NCBI GenBank assembly: GCA_018224415.1
Contig: JAGTUZ010000147.1
Span: forward strand, 1 to 14,266
Direction of reading: 5' to 3'
Length of the DNA stretch: 14,266 nucleotides
Source: Bacteroidota bacterium
GTDB taxonomy: Bacteria; Bacteroidota; Ignavibacteria; SZUA-365
Of the stretch, positions 7,210-14,228 are shown one piece after another. The notes below the pieces were generated by a model. That model ran no database searches. It worked only from the letters and a program-made list of their open reading frames with translations, and had not been told where the DNA came from. Each line of letters opens with the position of its first letter. Position 1 is the stretch's first letter. The translations under genes were made by a program, and so were the position numbers.

Positions 7210-10209
7210 TTAGCGCACGATGAGTGCGTTTTTGGTCAGGGACACCCGAACGCCCTGGGCGGTCACACCGGACACGCGGATGCGATAAGCGCCTGCATGG
7301 GCCGGAACACCATCGATGCGACCGTTCCAGGTCCAGTCCGCGATGGCACCATCACGACGGGCCACGACGCGGCCAAGCATGTCCATGACCTCGATGCTGC
7401 CCGATGCCAGAGGCTCGCTCAGCGTGACGCGGAGCCGGTCTGTGGCCGGATTCGGAGACAGTGCAGCGGTGACCGTCGTGGGCGAAACCGGCTGGTCGCC
7501 GATGCCGGTAACGGTCGGACCGCTGACGAGGTCGAAACGGGAATTCAGATGGTCGTGTGAGCCGTGCATGGTAAGGACGTCAGTGATGCGTCGCGTGGGC
7601 ACTTCCTTGCTACGGAGCATCAGGGCGATGGTTTCACCGGGCTGGGCCTCACGAGGAAATTCCTGCGCATTGATGATCTCGAAATGCGAGGAAGCATCCA
7701 TCGAGAAGCCGGCAACCGTCACCGGAACCTGCAGGTTGTTGACGAATTCGAGAATCCGCGTCCCGGCTGTTTCGACGTCGCCCATCTCGATGGCCGGAAT
7801 GCGGCGGTCCTTGGGGAAGAGCGCGATACTGCCGGAATTCGGCGCTGGTGTGGTCGGGATGCCGACGAGCGTCAGGAAGACGGTCATGGGAATCGACGTT
7901 GGATCGGTATGCATGCGCAGTGTTGCGACGTCTTCCACGCCAACGGCGCTGCTCTGCGTGGTAGGAGCATAGCGGATGGTGATATCTGTTTTCCCGCTGG
8001 CGGGCATGCCCGGAGCGTGCGGCTGGATGGTCACAGGCAGCGCAGTCTGCAGGGAATAGATTCCCTCGTCGTTTCCATCCTCCCACGCGGCGGCTGCGAA
8101 CGTCACCGGTTGCGGAGTGATGTTGAACAGTTCGATGGTCACGTCCGACTGTCCGTCGATCGGCGCGCTGACCGTGTTGACATACCATCCCACGATTCCA
8201 GTGGAATCGCCGGGGAAGTGGATTCCCGTCGCCGAACGTCCGGTGAGGTCAATGTTCACATTCTGGGCTGTCGGGGTGGCGGCGGGATTGATGAACGCAA
8301 CGGTCAGTACCTCGTTTTCCACCTGGGCGGTGCTCATCGGATGGAAGCAGACCCGGATGGCCATCGAGGCGTTTGGCTGTATCGATGCCGGCAGGGTGAG
8401 ATGCGGCAGGGTGAACGCTGAGGAAAATCCACTGAGCGTGGCGCTGTTCACGGTAATGGTGTGCTGCGTTTTGTTTTCGATCACCGCATCCAGGCATAAC
8501 GTCGTGCTCGAATCGACCATGCCGAAATCGAGCATCCGCGAAATCAGAACGCCGTCATAATCCTTGTACGGAGGCGTCGCGCCGAACAGCATCAGATGCT
8601 CGACCTGCTGACCGCCGTCGATCAGGAGCATGCCCTCGCCGAAGCCAGCGTACGAGTTGTCGAAGGTCACCGCGAGCGTTTGCACCGCGCCGCTGTCGAG
8701 CGTCATCGTCGACGCGCCGATGCTGAAGGCCCCGCCGGTCATCAGGTCGAAATCCAGCGTAAGCTGCTGGCCCGAGATGTTCCGGAGCGTGATGTCTTTT
8801 GTCAGTGTTGTGTTTTCGGCGGTCTCGAACAGCATGAAGCCGTTTTTCCCGTCATATTCGACCGTGAACAGCGGACCGCCGCTGTGACCATCGCCGACGT
8901 AGGCAACGATCATGGCGCTGTCGCTTTCGATGCCGTCGCTGACGGATACCTGCGCCGTGTACACACCCTTGGCGGTGCCGCTGAAGCTGACGGGAACTTC
9001 CACCGAGGCGCCCGGACCAAGCGTGAGCGGGGAGGATCCGGTGTAGGTGAATGCCGCATCGCCGGCGAGTGTCACTGTGAGCGGATGCGTGATGTAGGTC
9101 AGGTTTTCCACGCGGAAGATCGTTGTCGCACTCTCGTTTTCCGCGAGACGCATTTCATGGAAATCCGGGTGAAGCAAAAAATTGCCCGGTCCCTCATGCA
9201 CAATCACGCGTACTTCGAGACTGTCGGTGTCAACGCCATCGGTCACCGTCAGAAGCGAGGTGAACGTGCCGGGAGTCGTGCCCAGCACGGAAAGCATTAC
9301 GTCCTCGCCCATGCCCGGTTGCAGGGTGACCTGCTGGTCCGCGGGGTCGAGTGTGAAGACATTCGATCCGTTCAACGCAAGCGAGAGCGTCACCGGCGAA
9401 TTGCCGCGATTGATGAGCATGACGGGAAAGGCGGCTTCCATGCCTACCAGGGTTTCGATTTCGTCGTGGAAGAGAACCAGCCATTTGTACGGCTGCTCGT
9501 ACGCGATGACGCCGATGGCGGCGGAATCCGTATGGCTCCCGTCGGTCACCTGCAGTATCGTTTCAAACTGGCCTTCGACAAGGCTGAGGAAATCGACAAG
9601 CGCCGTCACGCTGCCGAATGCCGGAATGGTCAGACTGCCATTGCCCGCGAGCGAGAATTCAGCGCTGCCGTTCAGCGACAACTGCACGGTCAGGGGATTT
9701 CCGGTCAGGTTCTGGATGGAAACGGGGATCTGCGTGGCTTTGCCAAGGTCGGCGGTCACGCCCTGGAACGGTGGGAGCAGGACAAAGGGGCCGGGTCCCG
9801 GAACCACATTGACAATCAGTCGGAGCGAATCGGTCACGGCTCCGTCGGTGACCGTGAGCAGCGCCTCGTGTCTGCCGACCGACACCGACTGGAAGCGCAC
9901 GAACACGACGTCCATCTGGCCGTGATCAAGCACCTTGACCCGGCCGAGCGAATCAAGCGTGAACGCTCCCACAGCGTTCTGCGAAAGGTCCACCGTGAGT
10001 GTGACCGTGGATGCGCCGTTGTTTTGAAGGAAAATGGGAATGTCGAGCGGCATGCCGGCGACCGCTTCTGCCTCCTCCATCATGTGGATCACGTACGTGA
10101 AACCGGATGTGGGTTGGGCGGACGAAGCGGACGGCAGCGCGAAGGACAGCGACAGCAGTGCAAGCATGCACAGCGCAGTCGTCGCGAACCGTGGATTTCT
10201 TCGAATCAT
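7210..10209 (-). CDS. Large secreted T9SS cargo protein with Ig/Hydin-like repeats and C-terminal sorting domain
   Basis: The 999-residue protein has a Sec signal (1-31, ending ASSA before Gln32). Four beta-sandwich repeats follow, with a VTDG or VSDG motif at residues 120, 221, 322 and 423, exactly 101 residues apart, each followed by (T/S)DS. Further related but more divergent domains occupy about 440-900 and resemble the Hydin/ASPM-type 'choice-of-anchor' modules. The end (about 918-999) is a type A T9SS sorting domain: SPNPATDRLRV, DMLGRVV, a short GAYRIRV strand and a basic tail NALIVR. The only two mature Cys, 572 and 621, fall in the same domain and could pair. No enzymatic motif is seen, so a structural, adhesive or surface-layer role is likely. 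The ATG at 10209 has an AGGTG about 8 nt upstream. A terminator isolates it from the barrel gene before it. Confidence 0.9.
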   Translation of the reverse strand: MIRRNPRFATTALCMLALLSLSFALPSASSAQPTSGFTYVIHMMEEAEAVAGMPLDIPIFLQNNGASTVTLTVDLSQNAVGAFTLDSLGRVKVLDHGQMDVVFVRFQSVSVGRHEALLTVTDGAVTDSLRLIVNVVPGPGPFVLLPPFQGVTADLGKATQIPVSIQNLTGNPLTVQLSLNGSAEFSLAGNGSLTIPAFGSVTALVDFLSLVEGQFETILQVTDGSHTDSAAIGVIAYEQPYKWLVLFHDEIETLVGMEAAFPVMLINRGNSPVTLSLALNGSNVFTLDPADQQVTLQPGMGEDVMLSVLGTTPGTFTSLLTVTDGVDTDSLEVRVIVHEGPGNFLLHPDFHEMRLAENESATTIFRVENLTYITHPLTVTLAGDAAFTYTGSSPLTLGPGASVEVPVSFSGTAKGVYTAQVSVSDGIESDSAMIVAYVGDGHSGGPLFTVEYDGKNGFMLFETAENTTLTKDITLRNISGQQLTLDFDLMTGGAFSIGASTMTLDSGAVQTLAVTFDNSYAGFGEGMLLIDGGQQVEHLMLFGATPPYKDYDGVLISRMLDFGMVDSSTTLCLDAVIENKTQHTITVNSATLSGFSSAFTLPHLTLPASIQPNASMAIRVCFHPMSTAQVENEVLTVAFINPAATPTAQNVNIDLTGRSATGIHFPGDSTGIVGWYVNTVSAPIDGQSDVTIELFNITPQPVTFAAAAWEDGNDEGIYSLQTALPVTIQPHAPGMPASGKTDITIRYAPTTQSSAVGVEDVATLRMHTDPTSIPMTVFLTLVGIPTTPAPNSGSIALFPKDRRIPAIEMGDVETAGTRILEFVNNLQVPVTVAGFSMDASSHFEIINAQEFPREAQPGETIALMLRSKEVPTRRITDVLTMHGSHDHLNSRFDLVSGPTVTGIGDQPVSPTTVTAALSPNPATDRLRVTLSEPLASGSIEVMDMLGRVVARRDGAIADWTWNGRIDGVPAHAGAYRIRVSGVTAQGVRVSLTKNALIVR

Positions 10210-10240
10210 GGAGACACCTGTTTTTGAATGAAGTTCAGAT

Positions 10241-10252
10241 CAATGGCCATTG
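10241..10252. promoter_or_regulatory. 12-bp perfect palindrome upstream of the T9SS cargo gene
   Basis: CAATGGCCATTG is a perfect 12-bp palindrome located 32-43 bp upstream of the ATG at 10209. Its position suits an operator in a 5' leader, but no regulator family is recognised and a palindrome this short can arise by chance. Confidence 0.25.
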
Positions 10253-10280
10253 TGGTTCCGAGCAAATAAGACAGGTGGGA

Positions 10281-10312
10281 GAAAGAAAAATCACGCCGCG
10301 AGGCGTGATTTT
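10281..10312 (-). terminator. Rho-independent terminator of the outer-membrane barrel gene
   Basis: AAAATCACGCC (10287-10297) pairs perfectly with GGCGTGATTTT (10302-10312) across a GCGA loop. Read on the minus strand, the 11-bp stem is followed by TTTTTCTTTC (10290-10281). It lies about 50 nt past the stop at 10365. The A/T flanks make it potentially active in both directions. Confidence 0.88.
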
Positions 10313-10364
10313 CTCTCCTGTCGAAATGCCGGTGTGATGCGCGGCGAAAGGACGGCCGCAGGTG

Positions 10365-11030
10365 TCACATCAGCAACTGGAATCCGACCAGAACGCTGAC
10401 GTCGCCGCCCGAGATTTCCGCGTCGATGTCAGGCTGTCCGGCGACTTCGTAGCTTCCTTCCAGCCATCGATGTGAATATCTGATTGTTGCATCCAATACC
10501 AGGTTGCGGGTGAGGAAATATCCGAGACCGGCCCCCGCAAACAGGCCGACACCGCTGGCCGTCGTGGTTGCCGGAAGGGTGCTGCTCGTGGCATCGCTCT
10601 CCTCGTATTCGCCCAGCGCGTGCTGGTAGCCCACGGCGACTTCGGGATAGACGAACCAGCGCACGGTCATGGGTTGATACCAGCGGAGCAACGGTCCCAG
10701 GAACAGCTCGCGATCGAATTGCCTGGCGCGCTGGTTGGAAGGATTCGGCGACGGTTTGATCTCGCCCCGGCGCGAGTACCAGTCGAGTTCGACACCAAGC
10801 AGCAGACTTCGTGTGACGAACGCACCGCTGCGTGTCGCGAGTTGTATCGACTCGTAGGAAAATTCCGTGCCCGCCGTTGCCGTCGGGAATTTCAGGTCGG
10901 TGTCCGTGCGTCCGGAAGAGTAACTCCCGCTGACGCTGTACATCGCGCGATACAGGCGCATCATGCCCTGTCCGGAAGACACGGCGGGGAAAAGAAGCAA
11001 AGCAACTGCGACAAAAACCAGGCGTTTCAT
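10365..11030 (-). CDS. Outer-membrane beta-barrel protein
   Basis: The 221-residue protein begins with a clean signal peptide (MKRLVFVAVALLLFPAVSSG). The mature part reads as alternating strands of a small eight-stranded barrel: MYSVSGSYSS, FSYESIQLATRSGAFV, SLLLGVELDWYSR, ELFLGPLLRWYQ, WFVYPEVAVGYQHAL, GVGLFAGAGLGYFL, NLVLDATIRYSHRWLEGSYEV and DVSVLVGFQLLM. This pattern fits the general outer-membrane beta-barrel (OmpW/OmpX-like) families, but the specific family and cargo are not recognised. The start at 11030 is chosen because GGAGG lies six bases upstream and the signal peptide begins exactly there; the frame remains open up to 11255, but that extension runs through repeats and the preceding gene's terminator. 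It has its own terminator downstream at 10281-10312. Confidence 0.85.
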   Translation of the reverse strand: MKRLVFVAVALLLFPAVSSGQGMMRLYRAMYSVSGSYSSGRTDTDLKFPTATAGTEFSYESIQLATRSGAFVTRSLLLGVELDWYSRRGEIKPSPNPSNQRARQFDRELFLGPLLRWYQPMTVRWFVYPEVAVGYQHALGEYEESDATSSTLPATTTASGVGLFAGAGLGYFLTRNLVLDATIRYSHRWLEGSYEVAGQPDIDAEISGGDVSVLVGFQLLM

Positions 11031-11124
11031 GTAGCCTCCGGTATGGAGATGTGCTCGAAAACGGATACAAAGCATTGATTCCGAAGTACGATCACGCAAG
11101 GTAGCCATGTCACGCATTATCCGC

Positions 11125-11206
11125 AACAGTATCGCGGCGGAACTCGCCAGCAGCGGAATAGAATCGCGACGGAACAGTATCGCGGCGGAACTCGTCAGCG
11201 GCGGAA
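11125..11206. repeat. 16-bp degenerate repeats in a 48-bp higher-order pattern
   Basis: Five 16-bp blocks all begin AA and end CGG: AACAGTATCGCGGCGG (11125), AACTCGCCAGCAGCGG (11141), AATAGAATCGCGACGG (11157), then copies of the first two at 11173 and 11189. The order is therefore A-B-C-A-B, and the 34-bp stretches at 11125-11158 and 11173-11206 differ at only two bases. The array lies between the thioredoxin gene's terminator and the barrel gene's leader. Confidence 0.85.
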
Positions 11207-11212
11207 CAGGCC

Positions 11213-11249
11213 AAAGAAAAAACGGGATCCGGCGATGGCCGAATCCCGT
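11213..11249 (-). terminator. Rho-independent terminator after the thioredoxin pair
   Basis: ACGGGATCCGGC (11222-11233) pairs with GCCGAATCCCGT (11238-11249), one G-T wobble, GATG loop. On the minus strand the stem runs into TTTTTTCTTT (11222-11213). It is 24 nt past the stop of the gene ending at 11274. Confidence 0.88.
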
Positions 11250-11273
11250 CTCCATGGGAGGATGTCCCTCGGA

Positions 11274-11876
11274 TCATTTTTGCTTTTTGATCGTGCAGCC
11301 GATGGCCTTGGTTGTTGTCACCGAAGGCTCGCTGCCGTCGAGCAGGGCCGAGACGGCATCGGCGACATACGGCTCATCGACGTCATCTGCATCGGAATGG
11401 TTGTTGTCGATCGCGCCGATATAACGCACGATCAGGTCCGCACCGCGTTTCTGCAGCACGTACACATGCGGCGTGCGGGTGGCGCCGTACTGCGGATAGA
11501 TCTTCTGTCCGTCGTCGAACAGATAGGGGAAGGAAAAGTTCTTCTCCTTCGCGCGTTCTTTCATCTCGTCGAAACTATCCTCCGGCTGTACCGCAGGATC
11601 GTTCGGATTGATGGCGATCACCGGGTAGCCGAGCGGTTTGAACTTTGCGTCCAGCTCGATGATACGATCTTCATACGCGACCGAGTACGGACAGTGATTG
11701 CAGGTAAATATGACGATGAAACCCTTCGCGTTATTGTAATCCGCGAGGGAAACCATCATACCGTCGACATTTTTCAGGCTGAAATCCGTCGCCTTGTCGC
11801 CGACGCCATAACCGCCGGCGTTCAGCGTCATCACGAGCAGGGGGAGCAGCAGGGCTGCGAGCATAAATCGTTTCAT
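11274..11876 (-). CDS. Periplasmic thioredoxin-fold (redoxin/AhpC-TSA-like) protein
   Basis: The 200-residue protein has a signal peptide (MKRFMLAALLLPLLVMTLNA) followed by a redoxin fold: GDKATDFSLKNVDG, the active-site CxxC in TCNHCPYS (Cys59, Cys62), VIAINPNDP, and the cis-proline loop TRTPHVYV (Pro136). The C-terminal TKAIGCTIKK with Cys194 is, from memory, characteristic of a widespread 'thioredoxin family protein' group, and may be a third redox-active or resolving Cys. Role by family: periplasmic thiol-disulfide chemistry or peroxide reduction, substrate not determinable here. The ATG at 11876 shares ATGA with the stop of the preceding TlpA-like gene, a coupled pair, and an AGGA lies eight bases upstream. 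A strong terminator follows. Confidence 0.9.
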   Translation of the reverse strand: MKRFMLAALLLPLLVMTLNAGGYGVGDKATDFSLKNVDGMMVSLADYNNAKGFIVIFTCNHCPYSVAYEDRIIELDAKFKPLGYPVIAINPNDPAVQPEDSFDEMKERAKEKNFSFPYLFDDGQKIYPQYGATRTPHVYVLQKRGADLIVRYIGAIDNNHSDADDVDEPYVADAVSALLDGSEPSVTTTKAIGCTIKKQK

Positions 11877-12466
11877 TCCGTTGATCCTGTAAATGAATGG
11901 ATGAGTGTTTGCAGTTCGTCACGTGTGAAGGACTGTTCGCGGAATTCCCGCTTCCACTTGTTGAACACAAGAGTTGCGGGAATGGCACCGCTCCATTCGG
12001 GGTCCACTCGGTCGATCCACGCATTGGCGTCCGGATCGTCGAGAACCACGACGGTTGATTGCAGCGCGCGATCCTTCACGAAGGGAAGCAGGCGTCTCTG
12101 CAGTTGGCGCCGGAAATCCAGATTGACCAGAACGACGCGATACGGAGCGTCGCCGCGCTGACGGGTCAGTTCCTCGAAATACGGGAGTTCCTCGACGCAC
12201 GGGGCGCACCAGGTGGCCCAGAAGTTGACGATCAGTGTCGTGTCACCCGCGGAGGCGAATAGCGGGGCAAGTGCCTCGAAACCCTCGTACACCGGCAGCG
12301 TCAGTCCCTCTCCGCTCACCGTCGCCGTCGGCGGAGGCAGCGCCTGTGCCCGCATCGGCAACGCCGCCGCGGAAAGCAACGCTGCCATCAGCAGCAACGC
12401 TGCAGCCAACGGCAGGGATGGAATCCGGGGGGAGCAAAAACGATAAAAATGATAGAGTATATCCAT
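11873..12466 (-). CDS. TlpA/ResA-like periplasmic thioredoxin
   Basis: From the ATG at 12466 the protein is 197 residues. A signal or membrane anchor (about 15-40, LPLAAALLLMAALLSAAALP) precedes a thioredoxin fold with LIVNFWATWCAPCVEELPYF (Cys87, Cys90 in WCAPC) and cis-proline loop AIPATLVF (Pro163). The WCxPC motif in a secreted protein is typical of TlpA/ResA reductases that keep exported or haem-binding thiols reduced. The frame is open to 12532, but that extension would include a terminator-like hairpin, so the 12466 start is preferred. The first 15 codons are unusually AT-rich, so a start further in (for example Met27) with a promoter in that stretch cannot be excluded. Its stop overlaps the next thioredoxin gene's ATG by four bases. 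Confidence 0.88.
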   Translation of the reverse strand: MDILYHFYRFCSPRIPSLPLAAALLLMAALLSAAALPMRAQALPPPTATVSGEGLTLPVYEGFEALAPLFASAGDTTLIVNFWATWCAPCVEELPYFEELTRQRGDAPYRVVLVNLDFRRQLQRRLLPFVKDRALQSTVVVLDDPDANAWIDRVDPEWSGAIPATLVFNKWKREFREQSFTRDELQTLIHSFTGSTE

Positions 12467-12484
12467 GATATTACAACAGAGAAG

Positions 12485-12513
12485 CGCCGTCCCTCGTTCC
12501 TCGGGGGACGGCG
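12485..12513 (-). terminator. Terminator-like hairpin after the second FnIII-type secreted protein
   Basis: CGCCGTCCC (12485-12493) pairs with GGGACGGCG (12505-12513), with extra pairs inside the loop. On the minus strand it is followed by CTTCTCTGTT, a poor U-tract. A second small hairpin, GCGTTT/AAACGC (12511-12525), lies directly before it and shares three bases. Read-through into the TlpA-like gene is plausible because the 12466 start follows after only about 18 nt. Confidence 0.6.
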
Positions 12514-12547
12514 TTTGCGAAACGCTGGACATGGGGTTGCGTGCGGG

Positions 12548-13312
12548 TTAGCGGACGACGATCAGGTCGCAGCTGCGTCTTCCATTATCGGTGTCGAGGC
12601 GGAGCTTGTACAGACCCGTGGGCAGGGTAGAGGTGTCGACGCGGAAGCGATACGAACCCGGGAGCAGTTCGAGACGCTGGAAGATGACCTGTCGCAGCTT
12701 GCCATCAGCGTCTTCGATCACGAGCTGTCCGGTGGCGGTGTCGCTGTTTGCGATGGACACGAGGGTCTCGGTGGTTGCGGGATTCGGCGTGCAGGGCCGG
12801 AGCTGCAGATCGGGCGTCCTGCCTGCGTCGATGCGCATGGTGCCGGTCGAACTTTCGTTGCCAAAGGCGTCGATCTGCCGGAGACGGTATTCGATGTATC
12901 CCCCCGTCACGCGGTCATGGCGCCAGGTGTAGAATCGTGGCGTGCTGCTTTCGCCGGCGGCTGGAATGATGTCAAGCACCTGCCAGCCGTTGCTGCCCTT
13001 GAAGCGGGCGTCGATTTTGAACCACGCGCTGCCGCGTTCGCTTGAAGTCGACCAGCGGAGCATCATGCCATCTGTGGCGCGAAACGCCGAGAGTCCGGTC
13101 CATTCCGCGGGAAGTGTGACAGACTCGCTGACGTCCATGCCCTCGTCTGCTTCGCTGGGTGACGGACGGTTGCCGCTGTGTCCGGGAGCGTCGGGGAGGA
13201 AGGCCGCCGCAAACGCGGATGTGAATCCGCTGTTGGACTGCGCTGCGGTTTCCGATGCAAGCAGCCCCGTGAAAAGCGCCGCAAAAAGCAGGATGACGAT
13301 CGCGTGTCGCAT
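12548..13312 (-). CDS. Secreted FnIII-like protein with T9SS-type C-terminal domain (paralog B)
   Basis: The 254-residue protein has a signal peptide (MRHAIVILLFAALFTGLLA, cleavage near TAAQ), a low-complexity stretch (about 27-67), and an FnIII-like module (about 70-162) with MLRWSTSSERGSAWFKI, GESSTPRFYTW and IEYRLRQIDAFGNES. A C-terminal module follows, beginning PCTPNPATTETL and ending LPTGLYKLRL then LIVVR, which matches type A T9SS sorting domains. Its only two mature Cys (174 and 248) bracket that module and could form a disulfide. The ATG at 13312 has GAGGT six bases upstream; an in-frame GTG at 13315 is an alternative one codon longer. It follows its paralog by nine bases, so they form an operon. 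No enzymatic role is visible; likely a surface or extracellular structural protein. Confidence 0.85.
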   Translation of the reverse strand: MRHAIVILLFAALFTGLLASETAAQSNSGFTSAFAAAFLPDAPGHSGNRPSPSEADEGMDVSESVTLPAEWTGLSAFRATDGMMLRWSTSSERGSAWFKIDARFKGSNGWQVLDIIPAAGESSTPRFYTWRHDRVTGGYIEYRLRQIDAFGNESSTGTMRIDAGRTPDLQLRPCTPNPATTETLVSIANSDTATGQLVIEDADGKLRQVIFQRLELLPGSYRFRVDTSTLPTGLYKLRLDTDNGRRSCDLIVVR

Positions 13313-13321
13313 CACATTACC

Positions 13322-14059
13322 TCATTTCCTGTATTCATACGTTCTGCGATACCTGCCCTCGCTGGTGTAGAGGTACAGCTCGTACTGTCCCTCGGGCAGG
13401 CGTGAAAAATCGATGGGGAAGTCGTGCCGTCCACTGGAAAGCGCAGTTTGTCCCGCGATGCGGTCGATGAGATTGCCCCGGTGGTCGGCAAGCACGAGGG
13501 AGATGTTTTCTTCGTTCGCCAGTTCCACCGTGGCAGTCCGGACCGCTGTCATGGCATCGTCACCGCCGACGCGGAAGGAGCGCAGGACGCCCGACACCGG
13601 CACGGAAATGATCTGTGAATACTGGATCAAGCCGTCCGTCCCCCGCACGCGCAGCATATAACGAAGATCTTCCGGGGGGACGTTGCGGTCCCGAAACTGA
13701 TACCGCCGCTCGTCACCGGCATCGCCGTTTCCCTGCACAAAACCGACTTCCTCCCAGCCGTGGCTCTCGGAACTCGCACGCTGCACTTCGAAACCCTTGT
13801 TGCCGGCTTCCTGCAACGTGATCCATTCGAGATAGACATCCCGGCCGCTGCGTACGCCTTCGAACTTCCGCACGTCGGCATGCCGGGCTGTCGGTACCGC
13901 CAATTCTGCCATTGAAGAGGACGCCGTGTGTGGACGGAGGGTCCGCGTGCCATCCGCCGCCGCCGGCGGGAATCCGAGAAGCAGCGTCGTCACGGCGAGG
14001 GCCGCAAGCGTCAACCGCGGGAAGCGGGGATATGAGAGGATGTCTGAAATGCGCACCAT
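13322..14059 (-). CDS. Secreted FnIII-like protein with C-terminal sorting-like domain (paralog A)
   Basis: From the ATG at 14059 the protein is 245 residues. The signal peptide (hydrophobic LTLAALAVTTLLLGFPPAAA) is followed by an FnIII-like module: VYLEWITLQEAGNKGFEVQR, GWEEVGFVQGNG, RRYQFRD, LRYMLRVRGTDG. This motif order is the same as in the downstream paralog. The C-terminal part (ISLVLADHRGNLIDRI, then LPEGQYELYLYTSEGRYRR, ending YEYRK) has the strand pattern of a T9SS type A sorting domain but lacks the usual PNP entry motif. It has no Cys. In-frame upstream starts exist at 14095 (ATG) and 14101 (TTG); they add an acidic N-terminus that would be odd before a signal peptide, so 14059 is preferred, though none has a good ribosome binding site. 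It is the first gene of the minus-strand run. Confidence 0.8.
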   Translation of the reverse strand: MVRISDILSYPRFPRLTLAALAVTTLLLGFPPAAADGTRTLRPHTASSSMAELAVPTARHADVRKFEGVRSGRDVYLEWITLQEAGNKGFEVQRASSESHGWEEVGFVQGNGDAGDERRYQFRDRNVPPEDLRYMLRVRGTDGLIQYSQIISVPVSGVLRSFRVGGDDAMTAVRTATVELANEENISLVLADHRGNLIDRIAGQTALSSGRHDFPIDFSRLPEGQYELYLYTSEGRYRRTYEYRK

Positions 14060-14139
14060 GATGGGACTTTCGTTTTGGTCTTCCGCACCGTTCATATACA
14101 ATCTACCATTCCCATCCTGACAGGCGTCTTAACCCTGCA

Positions 14140-14153
14140 TTACATTCCTGTAA
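14140..14153. promoter_or_regulatory. Inverted repeat in the divergent intergenic region
   Basis: TTACA (14140-14144) and TGTAA (14149-14153) form a perfect inverted repeat with a 4-bp spacer, between the divergent genes starting at 14059/14095 and 14229. A second small palindrome, CCTGACAGG, is at 14116-14124. Either could be an operator; neither matches a motif I can name. Confidence 0.25.
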
Positions 14154-14213
14154 GGCGGCGGTAGAGATAGGTGCTGATCGCTTTCAATTGATAAACGCAG
14201 TACTTATGTTGGG

Positions 14214-14223
14214 AGAAGGAGGT
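14214..14223 (+). promoter_or_regulatory. Very strong ribosome binding site
   Basis: AGAAGGAGGT is a near-complete complement of the 16S 3' end, with five bases to the ATG at 14229. It fixes the start of the right-edge gene and shows that this genome uses classical Shine-Dalgarno sites, as do the kinase and barrel genes. Confidence 0.85.
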
Positions 14224-14228
14224 CCCTT

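Noticed and set aside
8596..10227. 543-codon open frame on the plus strand
   Set aside because: It lies antisense within the 999-residue T9SS protein gene. Its translation is His/Arg-rich without domains or a signal, as expected of a mirror frame in GC-rich DNA.
11031..11255. 75-residue N-terminal extension of the outer-membrane barrel protein
   Set aside because: It would precede a textbook signal peptide and a GGAGG site, and it spans tandem repeats and the previous gene's terminator.
12467..12532. N-terminal extension of the TlpA-like protein
   Set aside because: It would translate through a terminator-like hairpin and places 22 extra residues ahead of a complete signal peptide.
14182..14210. 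Sigma-70-like promoter TTTCAA, 17-bp spacer, TATGTT
   Set aside because: The match is weak, and the implied transcription start would fall at the ribosome binding site at 14214, leaving almost no leader.
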